Below, one piece after another: positions 6,296 to 12,297 of a DNA stretch of 24,215 bases (position 1 is its first letter; each line of letters starts with the position of its first letter). The DNA comes from a virus, in the IMG/VR virus record IMGVR_UViG_3300030085_000679, positions 1 through 24,215 of that record. One strand, written 5' to 3'. The translations under genes were made by a program, and so were the position numbers. The notes below the pieces were generated by a model. That model ran no database searches, was not told the origin of the DNA, and saw nothing but the letters and a program-made list of their open reading frames with translations.

Positions 6296-6911
6296 TTAAT
6301 TTATCTCTCTCTCTTTTTAATTTAGACAACGAACCATTGTAGTTCGATGTATTTAGTTTCTGGTCTTTGATTAGTTTATGTATTTGTTCCATTTTTGATT
6401 CACTTATATCAGATGCTACTACAAGAATTTCATTCTTCATTTCATCTGACAATTCAAGATCTTCAATCTGATTTCTGTATACGTCATCTGCAATATTCAA
6501 ATACATATTCATTGCTTTTTTCATACAATCTGTATTAGCAGCTTTGATGTCGTTACCTATATCTACGAAATCTCCAGTGCCTCTCTTAGTCTGTATTCTA
6601 TGAGCTGCTACCATATCTCCAGTTCGCCATATACCTTCATCATACCACTTCAATCTACCATGTACTACATAGGCAGCACTACCTAAGTTTTCTGTCTTTA
6701 CAATTTCCCAAGACCAGCCTGCATATTCTTTATCTGCAATTTCTCTCATGTATCCAATCTCTACATAATCCTGTCCTTGTCTTTGTTTGACAAAAGGAGC
6801 AGGAGTAGGAGTAAAAGATACTTTCTTGTGTTTTTGTGTGATTGCTTTTCTTATTTCGTTTGTTGTTGATAACGTAGATTCATCTACTATTATCTGCGTG
6901 TTATTACTCAT
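6273..6911 (-). CDS. Rad52-like single-strand annealing protein
   Basis: 212 residues. Residues 48-70 (DYVEIGYMREIADKEYAGWS) match the start of the Rad52/Sak-type core, followed by the strand VVHGRLKWYDEGIWRTG (82-98) and the family's helical signature DIKAANTDCMKKAMNMYLNI (121-140), which corresponds to the usual K-A..TDALKRA pattern. The C-terminal third is charged and helical. Such proteins anneal complementary single strands during phage recombination, often with an exonuclease; here the Cas4-like nuclease is encoded immediately upstream. The ATG at 6911 follows AAGGATAACA. The family call is from motif memory and is moderately strong; Erf and RedB families fit less well. Confidence 0.72.
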   Translation of the reverse strand: MSNNTQIIVDESTLSTTNEIRKAITQKHKKVSFTPTPAPFVKQRQGQDYVEIGYMREIADKEYAGWSWEIVKTENLGSAAYVVHGRLKWYDEGIWRTGDMVAAHRIQTKRGTGDFVDIGNDIKAANTDCMKKAMNMYLNIADDVYRNQIEDLELSDEMKNEILVVASDISESKMEQIHKLIKDQKLNTSNYNGSLSKLKRERDKLNEKDTSK

Positions 6912-6924
6912 TGTTATCCTTTGT

Positions 6925-7656
6925 TTATTTTATTGGTGTTGGACAGACATCATTATAACTACAATATCTACATTCCCAATCTTCAAAAGGTGTTCCATAT
7001 CCTATGCTTGGTTCTAATTCGTCAGCAAGATGAAACTCTTCTCCAAACTCATCAAGTATATCATTCGTATCTTCCCAATATTCTTTTGCTTCTTTAATAT
7101 AAGAACTATCAACAAGTTGTTCTCTCATCATAGAAGTATTTTTATTGTACCAGATAAGAAAAAGATTTACCTTTTCTATTTTTGGATTTTGCGATATTGC
7201 AAGACCATAAGTACCCAACTGTAACTTATAGTTTCTGTCTGTTGTTTTGACTCGGTTGTCTTTCCGACCAAACTTTGTTGTCCATTTGTAAGCTGCAACA
7301 GTTTTGTAATCATATATATCAAATACATTATGTCTTCTTTCACCTAGATCAAATGTTCCTACAACATTTAGTTCAGGTATAGATACTTTTTCTTCAATAT
7401 ATATATCTTTCTGAGGATTGTCATCTTGTATTTTAGACATTGCTCTTTCTAAGTCTTCATGTACAATTGTACCAAGACGTAAGAGCCTTAACGATTTATC
7501 ATCAAGGCCCTTTGTCTCATATCCAAAGAAAGAATACATTTGTTTTCTGTAACAACTACCAGCAGAAGATGCATGAAACTCTTCATTTTCTTTTTCTGCT
7601 TGTCTATCATCATTAATGTCTGATAGATATTTATTATATGATTGTATTATATCCAT
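6925..7656 (-). CDS. Cas4-like PD-(D/E)XK nuclease with Fe-S cluster motif
   Basis: 243 residues. It has all expected marks: an N-terminal cysteine in SSAGSCYRKQMY (Cys35), GTIVHEDLE (His66), GTFDLG (Asp103), the D-x-K motif IYDYKT (Asp116, Lys118), the QLGTY motif (Gln146), and a C-terminal cluster WECRYCSYNDVCPTP (Cys229, Cys232, Cys238). With Cys35 these would hold a 4Fe-4S cluster as in Cas4 and AddB. Phage members act as DNA exonucleases; here it is paired with an annealing protein, giving a Red-like module. No cas1 or cas2 is present, so no CRISPR role is implied. The ATG at 7656 follows AAGGAGAGACT. Confidence 0.88.
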   Translation of the reverse strand: MDIIQSYNKYLSDINDDRQAEKENEEFHASSAGSCYRKQMYSFFGYETKGLDDKSLRLLRLGTIVHEDLERAMSKIQDDNPQKDIYIEEKVSIPELNVVGTFDLGERRHNVFDIYDYKTVAAYKWTTKFGRKDNRVKTTDRNYKLQLGTYGLAISQNPKIEKVNLFLIWYNKNTSMMREQLVDSSYIKEAKEYWEDTNDILDEFGEEFHLADELEPSIGYGTPFEDWECRYCSYNDVCPTPIK

Positions 7657-7689
7657 AGTCTCTCCTTATGTACTCTAAATTTAACAATA

Positions 7690-8034
7690 TTAACATTTAC
7701 TATCAACAGTTGAGTTCAAATATAGTTTGAATTTGCTTAAATGTTCTGCACTTCTTTTATTTCCACCAATGTTGAATCTCAATGGTTTATCTAACATCCA
7801 CAAACCTTTTGGTGTAAAAGGATTACGTTTGTCATACAATGTAGTCCATTTCCAATCATACAATGTGAAAACTATATTGTCATTAATAAATGCATATTCT
7901 CCAGATATTTTGTAATCATCTCCCATATTTGGTTTACCAAATGTCTTAACAACATTTTTTGGTATTAGATCTATTTCACCTTGATAAAAAGTTCCACATA
8001 TTATATTCTGATCATCTGATAGAAAAAATTCCAT
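7690..8034 (-). CDS. Conserved phage protein of unknown function
   Basis: 114 residues from the ATG at 8034 (MEFFLSDDQNIICGTF), preceded by CAGGAGTTATA; the ATG shares a base with the TAA of the upstream gene (TAATG). The core, VVKTFGKPNMGDDYKISGEY followed by VFTLYDWKWTTLYD and a later RFNIGGNKRSAEHL, resembles a recurrent small protein I associate with the replication regions of many phages. Its function is not known to me. An in-frame start at 8064 would overlap the winged-helix gene and has no better ribosome site. Confidence 0.68.
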   Translation of the reverse strand: MEFFLSDDQNIICGTFYQGEIDLIPKNVVKTFGKPNMGDDYKISGEYAFINDNIVFTLYDWKWTTLYDKRNPFTPKGLWMLDKPLRFNIGGNKRSAEHLSKFKLYLNSTVDSKC

Positions 8035-8561
8035 TATAACTCCTGTTCTTTTATTATATACCAATACTTTCTGCCAGCGTCATCATCCCATACTGACATT
8101 TCTTTTAGTATATTAAGTGTGTTGTTTGATACTCTTGCTATATCTCCTTTTGCTATAGGTTCAAAGTAACCTACAACCAGAGATCTTTTAAACTCATGTG
8201 TTCTAAATTGTATATCTTTGTATCCATACAAGGTTAGCAATAGTTTTATCTTACCTTCCGCATCTTTCTGCATACCATCTATTTCATCAACAGGAACAAT
8301 AGCATTAACTGTTCTTTTTGAATAAGGACATTTCTTTTTGTCAAATGTAGTTAGTTTACCATCTTTCTTGAGATCGTTCACTCTACCACTTACTGCATTG
8401 ATTTCATATTCTGTTATAGCACATATCTCACGAAGAGACATACCTTTGCTATGTATATTATAATGCTCTGTTACAACTTTCATAATATTGTGTTTTTGTG
8501 TATAAGATACACCTTCTTCATTTATTTCTTTGTATGCTTGTTTACTTGTTTGTGTTACCAT
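8034..8561 (-). CDS. Winged-helix-like DNA-binding protein
   Basis: 175 residues. Residues 1-75 look like an N-terminal winged helix: HNIMKVVTEHYNIHSKGMSL is a helix before the recognition part, and REICAITEYEINAVSGRVND followed by LKKDGKL gives the helix-turn-helix and wing. KKCPYSKRTVNAIVPV then closes the domain. The remaining 90 residues are a mixed fold without a known motif (YGYKDIQFRTHEF, then a Trp-rich end). It probably binds DNA, either as a transcriptional regulator of the early block or as a replication initiator or accessory. The ATG at 8561 follows AAAAAGGAGAAGTAAC. The HTH reading is by pattern only. Confidence 0.68.
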   Translation of the reverse strand: MVTQTSKQAYKEINEEGVSYTQKHNIMKVVTEHYNIHSKGMSLREICAITEYEINAVSGRVNDLKKDGKLTTFDKKKCPYSKRTVNAIVPVDEIDGMQKDAEGKIKLLLTLYGYKDIQFRTHEFKRSLVVGYFEPIAKGDIARVSNNTLNILKEMSVWDDDAGRKYWYIIKEQEL

Positions 8562-8562
8562 G

Positions 8563-8757
8563 TTACTTCTCCTTTTTGTTTAGTTCATCAAACCCAAGAG
8601 CAAACTTAAGAGATTCTATTCTGCCTGTGCATACGTCTATAAGTGTTTCGTTTGCTTCCTCAAATTTGACATTTTGACTTCTTATAAGATATTCTTTCAT
8701 GCTCAATTCTTTTTCTAATGCAATTATTAGTTCATCTTTTGTTTTTACTTTTAACAT
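8563..8757 (-). CDS. Short helical (coiled-coil-like) protein
   Basis: 64 residues, almost entirely charged helix (MLKVKTKDELIIALEKELSM, later GRIESLKFALGFDELNKKEK). The ATG at 8757 has AAAGGATAAACA before it, and the stop lies one base from the next gene's start. It is the first gene after the structured region 8787-9067. No family recognised. Confidence 0.62.
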   Translation of the reverse strand: MLKVKTKDELIIALEKELSMKEYLIRSQNVKFEEANETLIDVCTGRIESLKFALGFDELNKKEK

Positions 8758-8786
8758 TGTTTATCCTTTTGTTTAGTTTAAAATTT

Positions 8787-8868
8787 TTGCCTACATCCGA
8801 CTCCAACGGATCGTAACGGAGCCACAGTTGAATGGAGCAAATAAACAACTGTTGCGTTAGATAGGCAA
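8787..8868 (-). ncRNA. Compact three-way-junction RNA element with tRNA-like T arm
   Basis: On the minus strand, outer stem TTGCCTAT/GTAGGCAA (7 Watson-Crick pairs plus one G-U). One arm is TAACG/CGTTA followed by ACAGTTG/CAACTGT with a 15-base loop. A second arm is ATCCG/CGGAT with a 7-base loop, TTGGAGT, abutting the 3' side of the outer stem with no gap. Junction linkers are only 1, 2 and 0 bases. The second arm imitates a tRNA T arm: 5 pairs, 7-base loop, G53-C61, T54, T55, R57, A58 and Y60 in place, with C56 replaced by G. There is no normal anticodon arm and no encoded CCA, so it is not a standard tRNA. It lies 30 bases before the gene starting at 8757. Confidence 0.5.
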
Positions 8869-8884
8869 TGGTATAGTTTGTATT

Positions 8885-8965
8885 CATCACTCTATACTTT
8901 TCACTCGTTAAACGACGTTACTAAGAAATAGGTGTCAACTATTAGCATCACTATACACTTCACAC
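8885..8965. repeat. Imperfect direct repeat in the structured intergenic region
   Basis: CATCACTCTATACTTTTCAC at 8885-8904 recurs as CATCACTATACACTTCACAC at 8946-8965, 61 bases apart. Short inverted repeats also occur here (GTATAG 8871/CTATAC 8892; CTATTAG 8939/CTAATAG 8965). On the minus strand TTGACA is present (8938-8933), but no convincing -10 box follows at 16-18 bases. The repeats could be operator or promoter sites between two RNA elements. No gene is supported in 8869-8989. Confidence 0.35.
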
Positions 8966-8989
8966 TAATAGCTGTTACTAGTAATAATT

Positions 8990-9067
8990 TAGGCACTGCT
9001 TTCATAGACGATGCGGAGTCTACTTTTTTACCACATTGTAGTTGTGAGTGGAAGGGAACAGTGCCTA
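8990..9067 (-). ncRNA. Second branched stem element upstream of 8787-8868
   Basis: The outer arms TAGGCACTG (8990-8998) and CAGTGCCTA (9059-9067) are perfect. On the minus strand the stem extends by one G-U and one A-T pair to 11 pairs, whereas the first extension is a C-A mismatch on the plus strand. Inside are TAGAC/GTCTA with an 8-base loop (9005-9022) and CCAC/GTGG or CACA/TGTG (9031-9051). The shape resembles the element at 8787-8868, though the sequence differs. It lies in the 354-base gap 8758-9111, which otherwise holds no supported gene. It could be an RNA element or a bidirectional terminator, since on plus TAAAATTTTTG follows the stem. Confidence 0.42.
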
Positions 9068-9111
9068 TAAAATTTTTGAGCAGTTTTACAACTTACTCAG
9101 GTTCAACCACA

Positions 9112-9315
9112 TCAATCAATAGGCACAATAGTACAAGCTTGATGCTTACTAAGCCAATCAATTGTAAACTTAATGATACGAATAAAAGAAAGCCGTTGAT
9201 CTGTTTTCACAGAACCTTTCTTTGTTCTATACCAAAAAGAATTGTTGTCTCTAGCAACTACTAAATAGTCACCAGACTTAGCAACAAATGTGATTGATGA
9301 TTTGTGATTCTTCAT
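9112..9315 (-). CDS. Small basic protein of unknown function
   Basis: 67 residues beginning MKNHKSSITFVAKSGDYLVV, with two to three predicted strands, a basic middle (WYRTKKGSVKTDQRL) and a helical end with one cysteine. The start at 9315 is chosen because CCTAAGGAGGTTCTT, a near-perfect ribosome site, sits right before it; the open frame extends to 9390, but that part would run through a hairpin. The site is partly enclosed by that hairpin (9325-9379), so translation may be controlled. No family recognised. Confidence 0.62.
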   Translation of the reverse strand: MKNHKSSITFVAKSGDYLVVARDNNSFWYRTKKGSVKTDQRLSFIRIIKFTIDWLSKHQACTIVPID

Positions 9316-9324
9316 AAGAACCTC

Positions 9325-9379
9325 CTTAGGTTGGTTAGCAAAATATTGATCTTTTTTATGCTTACTAACTATTCCTAAG
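9325..9379 (-). promoter_or_regulatory. Hairpin covering part of the ribosome site of the gene at 9315
   Basis: On the minus strand CTTAGG pairs with CCTAAG, then after a small internal loop GTTAGTAAG pairs with TTTGCTAAC (9 pairs including two G-U) around an A-rich loop. The 3' outer arm CCTAAG contains the AAG of the ribosome site AAGGAGG, so folding would hide part of the site. Both wobble pairs become mismatches when read on the plus strand. A TATAAA just upstream on the minus strand (about 9384-9389) could be a promoter -10 element that starts the transcript at the hairpin, but no -35 is clear. Confidence 0.45.
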
Positions 9380-9468
9380 TTTATACCCAAGTTATTCTAG
9401 AATGTAGTATATATAGAGGAAATATCTACATACCTTACATTTATACGCCTAACACGAGCAGTTGCGTA

Positions 9469-9491
9469 CTTATATACATGCTTATATACAT
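9469..9491. repeat. Tandem direct repeat, 12-base period
   Basis: CTTATATACAT occurs at 9469-9479 and 9481-9491, followed by a partial copy (TATACAT). It is placed between the terminator at 9528-9564 and the gene at 9112-9315, about 150 bases upstream of that gene's start. This fits an operator or promoter-associated site. The sequence is AT-rich and of low complexity, so chance slippage is also possible. No gene is seen in 9380-9527. Confidence 0.35.
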
Positions 9492-9524
9492 ATATACATA
9501 ATAATAATACTATAAAATTAAATA

Positions 9525-9564
9525 AAAGAGGTTGTGGGAGTTACTAAACTTCACTCCCATCCTC
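9525..9564 (-). terminator. Rho-independent terminator after the gene at 9566-9829
   Basis: On the minus strand GAGG-AT-GGGAGT pairs with ACTCCCA-CAA-CCTC; the central TGGGAGT/ACTCCCA is perfect with an 11-base loop, and TTTTATTTAATTTTA follows the stem. It begins just past the stop of the gene ending at 9566. It would stop or reduce transcription coming from the divergent promoter region, making the first gene a separate short transcript. Confidence 0.62.
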
Positions 9565-9565
9565 A

Positions 9566-9829
9566 TTACTTTAGAGTTCTAAGGCTCCATCCTATTTGAC
9601 CCCATTTCTTAGCTGCATATCTATCATTATTCATCTGAGCTTGAGTCTCATACAACTTAGCAGTAGCGGCTATATTCTTAGCAAGTCTACGCTTAGTAGC
9701 TAGAGGTTGGTCAGATAATTTTAGGATAGCTTCAGCCATGAACACATCAGCATCCATATGCATAACGTCAGATAATTTGTCATCTTCTGTTATGTTAGGT
9801 TGCTCCTTGTTTCTTTCTATTAGTGACAT
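9566..9829 (-). CDS. Small helical protein of unknown function, first gene of the leftward block
   Basis: 87 residues, mostly helical, with MSLIERNKEQPNITEDDKLS, an acidic middle (DVMHMDADVFMAEAIL) and a basic helical end finishing WGQIGWSLRTLK. The ATG at 9829 follows AAAGGAGGTGACAA, the best ribosome site in the left block, suggesting high early expression. It is followed by a terminator, so it is probably a single-gene transcript. Position and expression resemble an early host-takeover or regulatory protein, but no motif supports a specific role. Confidence 0.68.
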   Translation of the reverse strand: MSLIERNKEQPNITEDDKLSDVMHMDADVFMAEAILKLSDQPLATKRRLAKNIAATAKLYETQAQMNNDRYAAKKWGQIGWSLRTLK

Positions 9830-10061
9830 TTGTCACCTCCTTTATATTAGTTCAATAATTATTATTATAATATAAAATAGAAAATAACGAAAATTGTATT
9901 TTGGGAATCTCCCCGATAGGGGGTACATAGTATAAATAAGACTCTCTATCAAAATCATACAATTTTTCTACTAAATAACTGGGGTAACTACTTGTATTAA
10001 GTTGTATTATAGTTTAAATTAATGGGTGGTTGGGTCGGGATAAATAAAAGGTGTAATTAAA
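9830..10061. promoter_or_regulatory. Divergent intergenic control region
   Basis: 232 bases between the leftward and rightward blocks, with no gene. It contains an AT-rich stretch with TATAAT-like sequences toward the leftward gene. A hairpin CCCC-GATA-GGGG (9911-9922) overlaps an alternative stem GGGA/TCCC (9903-9913), so the two exclude each other. The direct repeat TTGTATTA occurs at 9992-9999 and 10002-10009, exactly 10 bases apart, just before a TATTAT box. Promoters for both blocks are expected here, but I find no clean -35/-10 pair, so the phage may use an activator or its own sigma or RNA polymerase. Confidence 0.5.
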
Positions 10062-10280
10062 ATGTCTGAAGTAATAGAAGGTTTATCAAACTTACCAGTC
10101 TCAGAACAAGAGAGAATACTGAATAAATTATCACAGGATTTAGTTCCTGTAGAAATAGACGACAAAGTATACCTTGTACCTAGAGAAGTAGACGAACTAA
10201 TAGATAGTTTATCTGCTCAAGTTATGTTATTAACTGAATATCAATTTAAATGGCAGAAAAAAGAAAAATTAAAAATGTAG
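10062..10280 (+). CDS. Small protein at the head of the packaging block
   Basis: 72 residues, acidic at the start (MSEVIEGLSNLPVSEQERIL) with a short VEIDDKVYLVPREVDELIDS core and a basic end. AAAGGTG lies about 8 bases before the ATG. It overlaps the small terminase gene by 31 bases. The segment DDKVYLVPREV resembles a small stretch seen in short proteins encoded beside phage terminases, but I cannot name a function. Confidence 0.66.
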   Translation: MSEVIEGLSNLPVSEQERILNKLSQDLVPVEIDDKVYLVPREVDELIDSLSAQVMLLTEYQFKWQKKEKLKM

Positions 10281-11038
10281 AACATTATGTCTATGAAGAC
10301 ATAGACGAGTTTAGAGAGACGTATCCAAATACAATAGTTCATCCAGATTGGCGAAAAGCAGAAGAAGGTGATTGGGTTATAAGTGACGATGATAGAATTG
10401 TACAATTGTTAAAAGTCAAAACAAACGTTAATCATCATTCAGATACAAAAAATTATAACTATGCAAACGGATGGGTGCGAACTGTAGTAGGTAGTTTTAT
10501 TAATAAACCTAGTACAAAAATGGATACAGATTTTAGTAATCATCCTAATAGATATACATTTTCTACAAAAATAAAAAATACTGCGGATAATTTTCGTAAT
10601 AGAAAAAAAGTCACAAATAAAGAAAAACAATTTGCTACAAATGTAGTAATAGGAATGGGGGCTGTAGAAGCATACAAAAATGCTTACAAAGAAGTCTCAG
10701 AACAAAAAGCAAGAAAAAAAGCAACCGTACTTTTAAAACAGGAAAGAGTCATGGAAGAAATACAAAAGTCTGTATTAGATGTCGCAAAAGGATTAGGGAT
10801 AGATCATGAGTATATTCTTAGTAAATTAAAGCATCTTGCAGATTATAGTGAAGACGATAATATTATATTACAATCAACAAAAGAATTAGGTAAAGTCATA
10901 GGTACATCTAATAATACTATTAAACAGAAAGAGGTAGGTTTAATAGGTATGTTTGAGGGTTTTTCTCCTGAACAATTAGAAGGTGCAAAAAGAAATGAAT
11001 TACCTATTGAAACAAAACAAATAAAATCCGAGGAATAA
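10250..11038 (+). CDS. Terminase small subunit (putative)
   Basis: 262 residues. The N-terminal 110 residues are an extra domain (DWVISDDDRIVQLLKVK, then NYANGWVRTVVGSF) not usual for small terminases. Residues 121-172 give the familiar DNA-binding pattern: NKEKQFATNVVIGMGAVEAY, then KNAYKEVSEQKARKKATVLL and VMEEIQKSV, i.e. the 'ekkFv..yl...na..Ay..aY....a...a..LL....V' layout. A helical oligomerisation part follows. It should recognise viral DNA for packaging, together with TerL at 12457. The ATG lies within the end of the previous gene with a weak ribosome site. The extra N-terminal domain makes the call probable rather than certain. Confidence 0.7.
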   Translation: MAEKRKIKNVEHYVYEDIDEFRETYPNTIVHPDWRKAEEGDWVISDDDRIVQLLKVKTNVNHHSDTKNYNYANGWVRTVVGSFINKPSTKMDTDFSNHPNRYTFSTKIKNTADNFRNRKKVTNKEKQFATNVVIGMGAVEAYKNAYKEVSEQKARKKATVLLKQERVMEEIQKSVLDVAKGLGIDHEYILSKLKHLADYSEDDNIILQSTKELGKVIGTSNNTIKQKEVGLIGMFEGFSPEQLEGAKRNELPIETKQIKSEE

Positions 11039-11039
11039 A

Positions 11040-12104
11040 ATGGGAGTAACTGAAGGAATTGTAAAAGATAGCGATGGAAATATTATATGTTGTTATCATT
11101 GCGGTTCTAGAAACATACACAAAAGTGGATTCTTATATAGGGCAAATTCTAAAAAACAACAATGGAAATGTTTAGCATGCGGTAAAAAAACAGTTAGACC
11201 TACTATATTAGAAAAAAGTCCATTTAAAGTAGAAGAGAGAGATCCAGAATCTATACCAATAGAAGAACTTATTGAGTTTAGAAAAAAACAATACAAACAA
11301 AAAAAGACATCTAAAGAAAATAGAAAACTTGTAAGAATTGATATAAACATAGATGGGCCAATAGGAATTGCACATTTTGGTGATCCTCATGTAGATGATG
11401 ATGGTACAGATTTATCTCAGATTATTCATTACATGACTTTAATTAATAATACAAAAGGAATGTTTGCTGGTAATCTTGGTGATATACAAAATAATTGGAT
11501 AGGAAGATTGTCTGCATTGTATGGACAACAATCTACAAGTGCAAAAGAATCATGGAGACTTACTGAATACTTTGTAAATAAATTAAATTGGTTATACTTA
11601 GTAGCAGGTAATCACGATGTTTGGTCAGGCGATGGCGATCCATTAGATTTTATTATGAGAGATCATCAGGGTTTATATGAAAAGTGGGGAGCAAGAATGA
11701 GACTTGTATTCCCTAGTGGTAAAGAAATACGAGTTAATGCTAGGCACACATTTAAAGGAAATAGTATTTGGAATACTGCTCATGGTGTAGCAAAAGCAGC
11801 TCAGATGGGATGGAGCGATCATGTTCTTACTTGTGGACATACTCATGTGTCTGGATACCAAGTTGTTAAAAGTCCTTCTAGTGGATTAATTAGCCATGCA
11901 TTGCAAGTAGCATCATTTAAAATTATGGATAGTTATGCAGATAAATTAGGATTAGATGATAAAAATATATTTAATTGTCCTGTTACAATTATTGATCCTA
12001 GATATGAAGATGATGATAACAGATTAATCACAACAATATTTAATCCAGAAACAGCATGTAAATACTTAACATACTTGAGAGAAGACTATGCAAAAAAGAA
12101 ATAG
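11040..12104 (+). CDS. Metallophosphoesterase with N-terminal zinc ribbon
   Basis: 354 residues. A zinc ribbon comes first (CYHCG, 18-22; KCLACGKKT, 43-51), then a basic linker, then a calcineurin-type phosphoesterase with all motifs in order: GDPH (114-117), GNLGD (144-148), AGNHD (189-193), ARHTF (His236) and CGHTH (265-269). These residues hold two metal ions for phosphodiester or phosphomonoester cleavage. Such enzymes are often encoded between terminase genes in marine phages; a role in DNA end processing or packaging is likely but not established. GAGGAATAAA precedes the ATG, two bases after the previous stop. Confidence 0.88.
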   Translation: MGVTEGIVKDSDGNIICCYHCGSRNIHKSGFLYRANSKKQQWKCLACGKKTVRPTILEKSPFKVEERDPESIPIEELIEFRKKQYKQKKTSKENRKLVRIDINIDGPIGIAHFGDPHVDDDGTDLSQIIHYMTLINNTKGMFAGNLGDIQNNWIGRLSALYGQQSTSAKESWRLTEYFVNKLNWLYLVAGNHDVWSGDGDPLDFIMRDHQGLYEKWGARMRLVFPSGKEIRVNARHTFKGNSIWNTAHGVAKAAQMGWSDHVLTCGHTHVSGYQVVKSPSSGLISHALQVASFKIMDSYADKLGLDDKNIFNCPVTIIDPRYEDDDNRLITTIFNPETACKYLTYLREDYAKKK

Positions 12105-12297
12105 TAAACATTTTTTAGACAATGTTCCAGATGAAATGGAATTAGATGAAGCTATTATAATGCTTAAAGATTTAAATAATAAAGTTAGAAAAGAATTTAA
12201 TCTTTATAGTATGTCTTCTAAAACATATACAAATATATTAAGAATGAGAAAAATAATAGAAATGCTACCTATACCTGAAAAAATGGAGACAACATGA
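12088..12297 (+). CDS. Small helical protein of unknown function
   Basis: 69 residues (MQKRNSKHFLDNVPDEMELD, then EAIIMLKDLNNKVRKEFN), charged and helical. It overlaps the phosphoesterase by 17 bases and the next gene as ATGA (12294-12297), so the three are coupled. No motif recognised; its place in the terminase cluster suggests a packaging accessory. Confidence 0.62.
   Translation: MQKRNSKHFLDNVPDEMELDEAIIMLKDLNNKVRKEFNLYSMSSKTYTNILRMRKIIEMLPIPEKMETT

Noticed and set aside
6925-7656. CRISPR adaptation locus because of the Cas4-like protein
   Set aside because: No cas1, cas2 or repeat array in the window; the context is phage recombination.
8787-8868. Glutamine riboswitch (CGGATGTAGG resembles the conserved CGGAAGTAGG)
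   Set aside because: The expected upstream CGTT(C/G)A and second stem are absent, and the match is only partial.
8732-8887. 51-residue minus-strand open frame (MNTNYTIAYLTQQ...) through the RNA element
   Set aside because: No ribosome site, composition unlike neighbours, and it conflicts with the well-paired element and the start at 8757.
8910-8938. Sigma-70 promoter from TTGACA on the minus strand
   Set aside because: At 16-18 bases spacing the -10 position reads TCGTTT or similar.
3738-9067. Hammerhead ribozyme in one of the three-way junctions
   Set aside because: The CTGATGA and GAAA core is absent in all of them.
8932-9264. 110-residue plus-strand open frame
   Set aside because: It lies in the structured gap and over the minus-strand gene at 9112-9315, has no ribosome site and an unnatural composition.
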